Shown here: one piece after another, positions 12,776-23,418 of the stretch
Layout of the letters: the number at the start of each line of letters is the position of its first letter
How positions within the stretch are numbered: position 1 is the stretch's first letter
Assembly: GCA_019925795.1 (NCBI GenBank)
Contig: CM034304.1
Coordinates: 558,001 to 622,000 of the forward strand
DNA length: 64,000 nucleotides
Origin: Dendrobium chrysotoxum
Lineage: Eukaryota; Streptophyta; Magnoliopsida; Asparagales; Orchidaceae
Reading direction: 5' to 3'
Translations under genes and position numbers: made by a program
Notes under the pieces: model-generated
What the model was told of the DNA's origin: nothing
Databases searched by the model: none
The model's input: only the letters and a program-made list of their open reading frames with translations

Positions 12776-13275
12776 NNNNNNNNNNNNNNNNNNNNNNNNN
12801 NNNNNNNNNNNNNNNNNNNNNNNNNNNNNNNNNNNNNNNNNNNNNNNNNNNNNNNNNNNNNNNNNNNNNNNNNNNNNNNNNNNNNNNNNNNNNNNNNNNN
12901 NNNNNNNNNNNNNNNNNNNNNNNNNNNNNNNNNNNNNNNNNNNNNNNNNNNNNNNNNNNNNNNNNNNNNNNNNNNNNNNNNNNNNNNNNNNNNNNNNNNN
13001 NNNNNNNNNNNNNNNNNNNNNNNNNNNNNNNNNNNNNNNNNNNNNNNNNNNNNNNNNNNNNNNNNNNNNNNNNNNNNNNNNNNNNNNNNNNNNNNNNNNN
13101 NNNNNNNNNNNNNNNNNNNNNNNNNNNNNNNNNNNNNNNNNNNNNNNNNNNNNNNNNNNNNNNNNNNNNNNNNNNNNNNNNNNNNNNNNNNNNNNNNNNN
13201 NNNNNNNNNNNNNNNNNNNNNNNNNNNNNNNNNNNNNNNNNNNNNNNNNNNNNNNNNNNNNNNNNNNNNNNNNNN
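12776..13275. other. Assembly gap of 500 N
   Basis: Exactly 500 undetermined bases, probably a placeholder of fixed size. It begins inside LTR E, so a repeat collapse is the likely cause. Confidence 0.99.
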
Positions 13276-13659
13276 GGCAACGGCAGTGTTTGAAGGATAA
13301 TGAGTGTTTTTTCAAGTCCTCATGTAGGTTTTTCAAAGTCATCATTTTGATCTACAAAGAGTTTTACTTCCATTAAGATCATGATTTTAGCTCTACATTC
13401 ACTCTATATGCATCATTTTTTATGATATTTAAAATAGTAAATACAATTAGAAGTGGAAGGTCTACTAGAAAGGACTCTAGGTCCAACATTAGATGATTTT
13501 AAAGAACTAGAAGGGTGTGGCGTATGGTGGTCCAGAAGACCAATGAAAAGAAGAATTTGATGTATTAGGTCTAACTATAATCCTTTAAATATTAGAATTA
13601 TCCTGACTCTAAGATTTGAAAGTTTTTTCTTTCATTTTTAATTAATAAATAAAAAAGCT

Positions 13660-13800
13660 TCTTCAAGCTATTAAGGTTTTAAAATTTCAACCTCATTTCT
13701 AGTATTTTGCAAGACCAAAGACAAATTTATTAGAAAATTGCCAACCATTGTCATTTCGTATGATTTCTTATGTTAGATCCTAAAAAATATTCAAGTACTC
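13660..13800 (-). pseudogene. Possible gypsy integrase trace
   Basis: A minus-strand frame reads NDNGWQFSNKF followed a few residues later by LAKY, which fits the second catalytic Asp block of Ty3/gypsy integrases (DNGxQF, then a Cys/Ala and Tyr). It covers fewer than 30 residues before stops, with no second motif, so this is tentative. Confidence 0.35.
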
Positions 13801-13969
13801 AATTACTTGCATAGTTTATAATTTTATTTTAGCAAAACTAGATCCTAAAAAAATATTCAAGTACTCAGCTACTTGCATAATTTATAATTTTATTTTAGCA
13901 AAACTAGATCCTAAAAAATATTCAAGTACTCAGCTACTTGCATAGTTTATATTTTTATTTTAGCAAAAC
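13774..13969. repeat. Three tandem copies of a 65-66 bp repeat
   Basis: Copies start at 13774, 13839 and 13905, each beginning TAGATCCTAAAAAA and ending TTTTAGCAAAAC. They differ by a few substitutions and one inserted A. No function can be suggested. Confidence 0.95.
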
Positions 13970-14380
13970 TAAACTCTCTGAAAGTCATTCCATGTTAGTC
14001 AAACAAGCCATTCATTTGTTAATTGTTACAACCAATCTAAAAACTTATTAGGAATATGAAACTTTATCAAAATATAGGAGCCTCAATTTAATTCTCCTCT
14101 AAGGATCATTAAAATAATTACATTATATTTATGGTGATTAGCTCTAGCCCTAATTCTTTGTGCAGGTCTCCTTCTATTAGGAGTGTGATGTAGAACTACA
14201 TGCATAGGCAAATGTATTAACTTTGAAATTACACGCTTTGTGACGGAGCAATAACAGTTATTCAACTTCCTCCGGATTAAACAATAGATTGACAACAATA
14301 AAGCAATGATTAGGCGTAGGCAATTGATTACAAGATAAAATTTGGAGCACAAAATAATCAAAGTAATCCAACTTTGCTTA

Positions 14381-15018
14381 ACATGGGGGTTTCAAAAGAA
14401 ATCCCTTGATTAACAATAAGACTAGTCACTATTAAGATCCCTCACACATACTCATCATAACAGCTAAGCGGAGAAGCTTTCATAACTTTTAATGATGCCA
14501 CGATCGAGGAGAAGTTAGAAGAAAAAAGGGCCGGAAGAGAGTTCACCTTCGTCAAGTTTCTAATCTTGATGTGGAACTCAGTCAAGCTCCTAAACTTGTG
14601 CTCCAATGTTCTTCAGGATCGGGGCGATGTTCATCTGTGGTTTGCTTTAGAACAAACACTCCTTGTCATCGTTAAAGGGTTGCAATGCTCGAGGAGTTTG
14701 AATGTAGTTGTTCAAGGGAGGAAGATCTACTTCTTCCTCTTTAGGTGAAATATCAAGCATAAGAGAAGAAGTATAGAGAAGGTGGTGGGGCTAAGTGGCC
14801 GGCCAAAGATAGGAGGAAAGGGGAAATTGATTTCAGATTTTGTGTGTTGATTAAGGGAGGGAAATCAACTCAAAATTCTGAAATTTAATTCCAACTTTAA
14901 AGGGTGAAAGTGATTGAGAAATTTGAATTTGAATTTCCCAAAAATAAAGGAGGGGGAGCCCAATTAGATGGGAAATTGATTGATTGATTGGGGAGCTTTA
15001 ATGGGCCTAATAATTAAA

Positions 15019-15063
<45 letters not shown>

Positions 15064-15933
15064 GGGGGCAAGAGGGGAAGGGGAGGGGCCCACATGCTTT
15101 AATGAAGATTTGAGGGAATTAAGGGGCTTAAATGAGTTGCCAATCTAAGCCAACTTAAATTAAGAAAGAGACTTTAATACAATTATCTCTTATATTAAAT
15201 TCAAATTTAAATGACCTTGATTGGAGGAACTTTTCTAATATAACTCATCTTATTTAAAAAAGGAATTTCAAATTCAAATAAATTCAAATTTGAATTAATT
15301 GACCTTCCAAATTTACAATGAGATAATTTAGGAAAGTAGTGAATGCTAGGATGAATTTGGATCCAAGGGGAAGGAGGAGGAGGGGGGACGGCGGCTTGAA
15401 GAGTGGTGCTTAGGGGGGGTTGGGGGGAAGGGGTTGGCGGCTAGGAGAAGAATAAGCAAGATGATGTGGTGGAGAAGTCGAACCACGAGCCCGGATGCTT
15501 CCTACGGCTGATGGGTAGTACGTTGCCTCACATAGGGACTTCAACTCTCACAAGAACTCTCAAGCTCTTAAAACACAAAGTGCAGAATTTTCTTTTCATA
15601 ATCATCATCCTCCAAAGAGGAGGAAGGGGCTATAATAGCCAAAATACAATAACAACTCTAAAGATGAAAGTGCCCTCTGGGGTCATATCAGCCTACTCCC
15701 TCAAGTGAGGGTAAAAACGAAAAAAAACATAAATAAATCAAATACAAATAATAACTCAAAAATAAAGTGATCCAATCATGGCCGTAGATCTTCGGCCTCT
15801 TCTCTGATAAATTTTCTACAGTCGGATATCCTCATCAAAATGACATCCTCCTCAAAATGGGAATTATCATCTCCTAGATTGATATGTTGATTGATAAGAG
15901 TGGGGGTAGGTATAGGGGCAGGGGTGTTGGCTT
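14381..15933. other. Unassigned region with purine-rich tracts
   Basis: No protein family recognised on either strand. It contains a GA microsatellite (15022-15062), G-rich runs at 15370-15440 and a region near 15600-15700 with words suggestive of an LTR (CTATAATAGCC). It could be part of an unrecognised LTR element or a decayed gene. Confidence 0.4.
15022..15062. repeat. (GA)n microsatellite
   Basis: About twenty uninterrupted GA units followed by a GGGGGG run. Confidence 0.98.
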
Positions 15934-15941
15934 GTTGTTGT

Positions 15942-16678
15942 TAGGGCTGCAAACGAACCAAACGTTCGATGAGCTACTCAATGCTCGGTTCAATTTAAAG
16001 CTTGTTTTGTGATCGTTTATCTAACTAAACAAACAAAGTTGAACGATATTTTAAATACTCGATCCTTAAATAAACAAGCTTGAACACTAATGTGTTCGGT
16101 TCATTTATGTTCACGAACAATATCATTTGAAGTTCGTGAACAAGCTCGACATTAAGCTCGATAAAAAGCTCGATTCATGTTCGATTCAGAACTCATGAAT
16201 AAGCTCGATTCGTGTTCGATTCCTTTTAGTTGTTATACCAAATGGAGAGAAATGCAACAGGTAAGTTTCATTTGAAAATATATTCATATAAATTAATCAT
16301 ATTTTCATTCTAAATAGACAACTGCTTTTATTCTAAATTTAATTTCATGAACAAGAGACATTTCACATTTGTCCATATTTGCTAGTTTGTTTGTTTAAGA
16401 TGTTTATCAACAAATTTAAGGTTTGTTTGTTCAATAGATTGTTTGCTAAATATGTTCACGAACATAGCTCGTTAAGGCTTGTTTGTTTAAAGCTCGATAA
16501 ACACTAAATGAATCGAACATGAACAAGACATGAACACCCTTAAATTAAATGAACCAAATATGAACACAAACAATAAAGCTCGAATCAAATACGAACCAAA
16601 CTTGAACATGCTTATGATAAATGATCTCAAACATGAACACTCACATACTCGGCTCGGCTCGGTTCATTTGCAGCCCTA
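15942..16678. mobile_element. Non-autonomous hAT-like element 1
   Basis: A 737-bp element with terminal inverted repeats TAGGGCTGCAAACGAACC and its counterpart (TAGGGCTGCAAATGAACC on the other strand), one mismatch. It is flanked by a perfect 8-bp duplication GTTGTTGT (15934-15941 and 16679-16686). An 8-bp duplication and a TAGGG terminus fit the hAT superfamily. The subterminal regions repeat GCTCG and GTTCG words. No transposase frame is present, so it would need one in trans. Confidence 0.85.
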
Positions 16679-16686
16679 GTTGTTGT

Positions 16687-18419
16687 AAAAGAAGATCTAA
16701 TTTGATGGTGACTTCACTAGTACAATAGTAATATTTTAACATTAGTTTTTAAGCTGACTCACCTTAATATCAAAATTATTAATCCTGGTACCATACGCAT
16801 AATATTTTTGCATTAAGCTCATTAAGATTAGGGGACACTTGCTTAAGAGGCATAAAAAGGGATGCAACAAATGCCAAGCAAGAAATTTTTTTTTTTTTAA
16901 GATTTAAATGTTTTTACTCATCACAATGGACTAAGAAATAAAAGAACTTTTTTTGGAAAATAACTTATTATAATTAACCTTAAGAAACCAAAAGAAAAAT
17001 TTAATTTAGGTCTTAAGGAAAAGATCACACAAAGAAATGTTTGGATAGTGGAACACATAACTAACCAAGATGCACTCAATTAAAGGCTTGCGTACAGTTT
17101 GAGGTGAATGGATTAAAGATTTAGATTGTTATGTGGAGAAAATTTGTTGGATTACATGCAAATATCTTATGACTTACAAACAAACATAAAGCTCATGTTT
17201 ATAAAAAATAAAAGTTATGCAACCAAAATAAATAAATTGTGCACCTAAATTTTTTTTCCAAGAAACACATTACCAAAGATCAATATTGGTGAAGCATTGC
17301 ACCTCTAGATCTTCTCATACACAATATTCAACCTGGCTCTAATACCAATTAATGAAGTGATGCTATAGATGTGTGAATGGTTGTGAAGAAGAACGCAAAA
17401 AACACGAGCAATAGCTCAAAAGTAATTGGATAACTACCACACCCTCACTAAAGAATGAGTATTACTCTCAACCTCATCAAAAGAAGAGATAAACTTGCCA
17501 TCGAGTTAAATTTGAAAGAAAAGAGTAATTTTGTATTTCAAAATAGCTCACCTTACAATACAAATTTTCATGCATATTTATAGGCTTTGCATCATGAAGA
17601 ATTTTAGAACTTCTAAAATTACAAAGAGACAAAAATTGCATGAAGAGTTATAATTTAAAAAAAAAAGTGCAAATATAGTTTTAAGTATTTATCTCTTCAT
17701 TTTTCTCATCCAATCATGTCATAACTGATGATAGATCTTCAATTCTTGTACTTTCTCTCTCTCTTTCTTTTGGCCCACATTCTCTCTCCTTGATGTGGAC
17801 GACTTCAAGCTCTCCTCATGTTTTAATTTGGGAAGTTAAACTAAGGAGATCCCCTAAACTCCTATGCACTTATAACTTTCATATGATGTCAAAAAGCTAA
17901 GAAAGGCTAATGGCACCGTATTAATGTTATCATGCATGAAATTTTTAAGCAACTTGGATGAAAAATTCATACAAAATATGAAGAAAGAGAGTTGCTCTAT
18001 AAAAATAAAAGATAAACCAGAATAATAAGCTTATGACAATTTTTTATTTTAAACAAGACTATTATTATTTTTTTATTGTCTTAGCTTTTGTGATTTCTTA
18101 ATATGGTATAACTGCTGATGATGATGCATTATCATGTTTTGCAATGGCTTTTGAAGGTGTGCAATTTTTGGGATATTAATCATTTCCTCCTATTCTAGAA
18201 GCCTGTTTAAGCTCAAAATAGGTTTTGAAAACATTAATCAACCAAAATCATAAAAATATGGCATATTCTTTTCAATCAATATTTCCGCACTCTTTGACAA
18301 TGTTTTCCTTATAATCTTTTATTAATGAGTTCCCTTCTGAAGACAAAGAGGAACTAGGAAGAAGTGTTACCCTTTTCTTCCAACATTCTCAATAGTCATA
18401 TGTGTCTTCAGCATCAACG
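16687..18419. other. Unassigned AT-rich region with LTR-element trace
   Basis: No coding frame recognised. On minus, TGGTATTAGAGC (17336-17347) is a one-mismatch tRNA-Met primer site, and a TG dinucleotide 5 bases beyond it at 17353 could be the LTR edge. The LTR would extend right over the pyrimidine-rich segment near 17750-17790. The matching second LTR was not found. Confidence 0.35.
17336..17347 (-). other. Possible primer-binding site of an unidentified LTR element
   Basis: TGGTATTAGAGC on minus differs by one base from the usual tRNA-Met site. No gag was recognised next to it, so it may be chance or an ancient relic. Confidence 0.35.
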
Positions 18420-19284
18420 ATGGACATACCTCCTACTGAGCTCGAGGTTCTTGCCCTTGACAGCACCCAAAATGCATCGGTTGTTACAATTAACACAATT
18501 GTTTCATTAAATATTGTTGAAGGTCTAGATTCAATCGCAATTCCAATTCTCCCAAACTAAGAAGGCTTTGTTCATGGAGGAGATGACAGAGAGAAGTTCC
18601 TAGCACAAGCTTACCAAGACATCCATGGTCAACACTATAGTATTTATTAGGGCTACAAATTAATTGAGCATTTAACAAGCTATTCGAGGCGAGGCTCGAT
18701 TACAGCTCGATTCAAAATCGTTTGTTTAAGTAATTAAATAAGTTTGAATATTTTTTAAAATACTCGACTGTTAAATAAACAAGCTTGAACAACTATGTGT
18801 TCAACTCATTTATATTCATGAACAATATCAATTAAAGCTCGTGAACAAGTACGACAAGAAGCTTGATATAAAGCTTATTAACTCATTAATATTTAATACA
18901 GAGCTCGTGAATAAGCTCGTTAAGAAAAGATTAATTCTTATTATAAATCTTTAATCAATATATTTTCACATAACTTTTAGTTTTATTATAATAAATGATT
19001 CTTATTTTATAAAAACACTGTCAGTGCCAAGTCCCGAGACCTAAATAAGAAAAGTGATTGGCTGTGTAAGGTAGTCGACAACAAGCATAAAACATGTTGA
19101 ATAATCATGACATAAATCTTTTAATATTTTTTTGTTAATGCTGATGCTCCCTGGAAGTAACACACTGTATGGCTTGAATACAGTGAGAAATATACAAGGG
19201 CTGCTACACCGGCATTCGGGTTCAATGTTAAATAAGCAAGGGTTCCCACATCATGGACGAATGTAGGCAAATAAGCTAGTCCAT

Positions 19285-20010
19285 AAAACTAGAATTAGAA
19301 TATAAACTTGGAATATTGGTTCCCTTACTGACAAATTAATGAAATTAATAGATATTATAATTCATAGGAAGATAAATATTCTATACATTCAGAAAACTAA
19401 ATGGGTTGGAAAGAAGGCTAAGAAGATTGATAGTTTATAATTTAAACTAATGATATTCATGTATGAATCATACTAAAAATCATATAAATATGATTATAGA
19501 TAAGAGTTTAAAGAATAATATTGTAGAAATTAAAAGAATTCGAGATAAGCTTTAAAGATTGTATATGATGCTAAAATTATTAATATTATAAGTGCTTATG
19601 CTCCTTTAATATGTTTGAATATTGGTTCAAAATTAAAATTTTTGAAAGATTTAGAATAATAAATACAAAAGATACATTTTGAAGAAAGAATTTTTATTGG
19701 AGGAGATTTAAATAGACATATTGGTAGAGAGATAGAAGATCTTAAAAGTATTTATGATAGCTATGAGTTGAAATGATTAATGAAGATGATAAGATCATAT
19801 TAGATTTTATTTAGCTTAAGATTTTATAATTACTAATACCTTATTTAATAAAAGAGAGGAGCATCTTATCACTTATAAGAATGAATATAATAAAATTGAG
19901 ATTGATTATTTTCTTTATAATAAAAATAAATCGTTTAAACTGCAAAATTGTGAAGTGATTCTGAGTGAACGTTTATGTACCAAATATCACTTATTAGTTT
20001 TGGACTTTAA
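19285..20010 (+). pseudogene. RTE endonuclease domain, broken
   Basis: The frame opens with TWNIGSLTDKLMKL and continues to a QKTKWVGKKAKKI block near 19390, the family's Glu block with ETKW changed to KTKW. FIGGDLNRHIGR, the GDxN block, lies near 19690. TYKNEYNKIEIDYF near 19880 and words like DFKMKG near 20010 follow. These are the successive blocks of an exonuclease-endonuclease-phosphatase fold. Stops and frame changes interrupt it. Confidence 0.8.
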
Positions 20011-20144
20011 GATGAAGGGACGGAATGTGAAAAATAAAGTAAAACATTATTCTAAGATTAGATGGGGCATTTAAAGAGAACTAATAAAAAGATTTTAAGA
20101 GAAAGATTCAACATCTTAAGATTTTGTCTGTGCATGAGGAAGCT

Positions 20145-20245
20145 CTAAATGAGAATTTGACTCTTAACCGGACACAATAGAGAAAAATGATTCATGTAAC
20201 AGACCCCACGTAGTGGGATAAAGGCTTGATGTTGTTGTTGTTTCT
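20145..20245 (+). mobile_element. 101-bp RTE 3' tail nested in the RTE LINE
   Basis: Contains the last codons and tail of an RTE element (words NLTLNRTQWRK, then CCCACGTAGTGGGATAAAGG and TTGTTGTTG) in the middle of the host RTE. It is flanked by ATGAGGAAGCT (20134-20144) and ATGAAGAAGCT (20246-20256), an 11-bp duplication with one change. It is an extremely 5'-truncated secondary insertion. Confidence 0.8.
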
Positions 20246-20256
20246 ATGAAGAAGCT

Positions 20257-22150
20257 AATATTATGAAAGAAAAAATAGTTAGAGATATTAAGAATGTTGT
20301 AAAAGATATGCTTAGAGTATTAAATAGAAAAGTCCCTAATAGTAAAAATAGTTAGTAGTGGAATCAAAATGTGCAAGAAAATATCAAAATAAAAAGTTTT
20401 ATTATAAAAAATTAGTTTAGATGTAAAAGCTCAAAAAATTGAAAAAGATATAAAAAGACTCGTAAGGAGTCTAAGACAGTTATATGCGATGCAAAAAATT
20501 TAACTTTAATGATTTCTATAATAAATTGGATACTGAGGATGGCCAAAAGATATACATTTAAGATTTAAGAAAAGTGGATGAGATATTTTATAAGCTTTTT
20601 AATGAAGATTGTGAGAATATAACTGACTTCAGTGACTTTAACACCCTAAATAAAAATAGAGATTTTATTTTTACCGTCATATTAATAAAATAAAAGTTAA
20701 AGAAACTTTTAAAAGAATGAAGTCTGAAAAAATTGTTGGACTTGATGATGTTGCAATAGAAGTGTAGAAATGCTTAGGAGATGAAGAAATTTATTGACTT
20801 ACGAAACTTTTCAATATTATAAAAGATGAAAAAAAATTAGATAAGTGCAGAATGAGTGTGTTGATTCCTATTTTTAAGAATAAAGGTGATATACAAGAGT
20901 GTGTGAATTATAGAGGAATTAAATTAATGTGTTGTACTTTAAAATTCTAGGAAAGGGTTGTTGAGCATAGATAACAACATGATACTAATATTTTTCAAAA
21001 TCAATTTGGATACATGCTGGGTAGGTCTACTATGATATTATACATTTATTAAGAGGTTTGATGGAAAAGTATAGAGAGAATAAGGTGGATCTACATATGA
21101 TATTTATTAATTTAGAGAAAACTTATGATAAAGTTTCAAGAGAAGTGCTCTGAAGAGTTCTAGAAAAAAAAGGAATTAATAATGTTTATATTCAAGTCAT
21201 TAAGAAAATGTATGTAGCTATTACTTGTCAAACATATGATAATGTATTTCCTATTTTAGTTGGATTACATCAAGGATCAACTTTAAGCCTGTATCTTTTT
21301 GCTTAAGTCATGGATGTTCTTACTAAACATTTGCAAGAGGATGTACCCTGGCGTGTGCTTTTGCAAATGATATTCTTCTTCTGATATGACTAGAGAGCGA
21401 GTTGAAAGTAAACTTGAATTATGGAGATTAACCTTAGAGTCTAAAGCTTTTTATTTGAGTAGATCTAAAACCGAAATACATATATTGTAATTTTAGCAGT
21501 AATAGTAATAGATATACTGGTGAGATTGTGATTTTGGGTGATCAAGTCATTAATAAGAGTACACATATTAGATATCTCAGGTCTATTGTTCAAAGTGATG
21601 GTAAAATAGGTGGGAGTATTCTTAGTAGTATTCAAATTGGATGGTTGAAGTGGAGGAATGTATTGGGCCTATTGTGTGATAGAAAAGTACCCTCAAACTT
21701 GAGGGAAAATTTATTAGATGGTGGTGAGACCTTCAATGTTTTATGGTGCAGAATATTGGCCATTAAAAGAGAAGCATAAAATTAAGTTAAGTGTTGTTGA
21801 GATGAGAATGCTTAGGTGGATAAGTGGCTTCACTTTTTGAGACAGAATGCAAAACGAGTATATACATGAAAAGGTTGGAGTTGGAGTAGCTCCAGTGGAA
21901 GATAAGATTAGAGAGAGTTAAATTGGATGATTTGATCACAAAAAAAGCCGGCCTTTCAATGACCCAATTAGGAGAGTAAATATATTATATTAAGCCTATG
22001 TTAAGAAAAGTAGATGTAGACCTAAAAAGACTTAGTTAAAAAATACTAGAAATAATATTTTTTATTAGATTTAAATGAGAATTTAACTTTTAATAGGATA
22101 CAATGGAGAAAAAAATTCATGTAGCCAACCCTACGTAGTGGGATAAAGGT
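20257..22150 (+). pseudogene. RTE reverse transcriptase, broken
   Basis: RT blocks can be followed in changing frames: the QEWKC-like start near 20760, NYRGIKLMCCT near 20910, IFINLEKTYDK near 21100, GLHQGSTLSLYLF near 21260, the damaged active-site region near 21360, then the C-terminal segment ILGDQVINKSTHIRYL near 21530 and a zinc-like CRILAIKREA region. The same order is seen in the better preserved copy at 23419-24702. Confidence 0.82.
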
Positions 22151-22842
22151 TTGATATTAATGTTGTTATTGTATTCTTATTTTATAAAAAATAGTATTTT
22201 TTTTTTGCTATGCTCATTTCAATAGAATCAATTTGTTCATAAACATAAGGTATTTGTTCATGTTTGTTGGATTGTTTGTTTAAAATGTTCATAAACAAAC
22301 TTGTTTATAAGAAGAATTATTTTTCAAGCCCTTTTGTTTGTGAACATGCCCATTTATAGCTCGCAAAATACTCGCTAGATATATTTGTAAATATGCTCTA
22401 AATAATTGTATGTTGGTAGGCTCGATAAAACTCATTTATTAAGCCAATGAACATTTAGAAACTAAATTGCGTTAATAGGTCGATAAGGCTCATTTGTTCA
22501 AAACTCTATAAGCACAAAATGAACCGAATATGAATCAATATAAACATCTATCATTTTATATGAATCAAGCTTGAACACAAATAGAAAAGTAGGAATTGAA
22601 CTCAAATCGAGTTTGAATAAGTTAATAATAAATGAGCTCAAACATGAACAAGTATATGCTTGACTCGACTCAGCTCGATTAGTTTGCAGCTTTAGTATAT
22701 AGCTTTTTAAGGATGATGTTGACCATTGCTTAGCTATGAAATCTTTGAACAATTGGGGGAGTGATGAATTGATAGAGCAAATGAGCTTTATAGTTCATTT
22801 TTTGGTTAATATACCTACACAAATCTCTAATAATGACAACTA

Positions 22843-23174
22843 AAAGGGTGCAAATTCCATTCAGTGAGCAAAGGGGGAGATCTCTATCAACATAGAGGAT
22901 CACTAATCTTGAAGCCCATGTTAAGTACGAAAGAAATATATATGAGTTTGATTGTAGAGTATCTTTTAATAATTTCAATATGCTGAAAGAATAGAAAGTG
23001 GGTGATTTTAACATGTTGAAAAAGATCTCAAGAAGATGACTTTAATGCTACTCAAAAAGAACCATCAAAGTTACTGAACTCATTAAAGTTGAACATAATA
23101 CGATTGAGCAAACCCAACCACTACAGCTCAGTTAGGGATCAATCTCCCCATTGAAGATTTGAATATTAGTTATA
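22843..23174. other. Unassigned spacer
   Basis: AT-rich, with no recognised gene or repeat, between the split reading frame and the first Cassandra-type LTR. Confidence 0.5.
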
Positions 23175-23335
23175 TAAAAATCCCTTAAGTAAAAAGGAAG
23201 CTAAACTCTTAAACATTGAGTCGACTTTTGGTGTGATGGTTAAAATTTTATTAAAAAACTCCAATTTTAAGTGTGCTCGTGCGGGAGCAATTCTGTGATG
23301 GGTGGCCTCCTGGGAAGTAACACCATGGGAAAAAA
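23175..23335 (+). repeat. Cassandra-type LTR 1 (3'-truncated)
   Basis: Starts near AAAAATCCCTTAAGTAAAAA and includes the 5S-like part at 23262-23322 (GTGTGCTCGTGCGGGAG, then GATGGGTGGCCTCCTGGGAA). It stops shortly after the 5S part, at an AC CATGGGA segment, so its end is lost. Confidence 0.8.
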
Positions 23336-23418
23336 GGATATTGAAGAGGACGTTAGTTATTTAAGTGGGGAAGATTTTAAAACCCCTTAAATAAAAAGAA
23401 GTTAAATTCTTAAACATC

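Larger units (their letters stand above)
13276..14380. other. Unassigned AT-rich region
   Basis: No gene recognised. It holds a possible gypsy integrase trace (13660-13800, minus) and a 65-bp triplicate (13774-13969). Element D pol does not visibly resume after the gap. Confidence 0.5.
19016..22172 (+). mobile_element. Full-length decayed RTE-clade LINE inside hAT-like element 2
   Basis: A 3157-bp insertion flanked by a perfect 18-bp duplication ATTCTTATTTTATAAAAA (18998-19015 and 22173-22190). It carries an apurinic endonuclease domain then RT in one orientation. It ends with the plant RTE tail motif (CCTACGTAGTGGGATAAAGG) and a T/G-rich tract rather than poly(A). Stops and frameshifts are dense, so it is inactive. 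Confidence 0.88.
18648..22694. mobile_element. hAT-like element 2 carrying a nested RTE LINE
   Basis: Left end TAGGGCTACAAATTAATTGAGC; right end GATTAGTTTGCAGCTTTA, which pairs with it imperfectly. The flanks GTATTTAT (18640-18647) and GTATATAG (22695-22702) look like a decayed 8-bp duplication. Terminal sequence and GCTCG-rich subterminal regions match element 1. Without the RTE insertion (19016-22172, plus one duplication copy) it would be about 0.87 kb with no transposase. It is older than element 1, judging by its mutated ends. Confidence 0.75.
18420..22842 (+). pseudogene. Unidentified reading frame split by hAT-like element 2
   Basis: From ATG at 18420, 43 codons are open to a TAA, and the same frame then stays open to the hAT insertion at 18648. 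If the insertion and one duplication copy are ignored, the frame resumes in phase at about 22703. It runs to TAA near 22842, with one further in-frame TAG at the junction. The right part is acidic and begins with words like KDDVDHCLAMK. No family recognised. It could be an old host exon or a transposon frame. Codon use is unremarkable. Confidence 0.3.

Noticed and set aside
12615..13345. Long apparent open frames of about 190-220 codons
   Set aside because: They are open only because they run through the 500-base N gap.
16716..16760. CACTAGTACAATAG looks like a CACTA transposon terminus
   Set aside because: No matching inverted end or transposase was found downstream, and the word is short.
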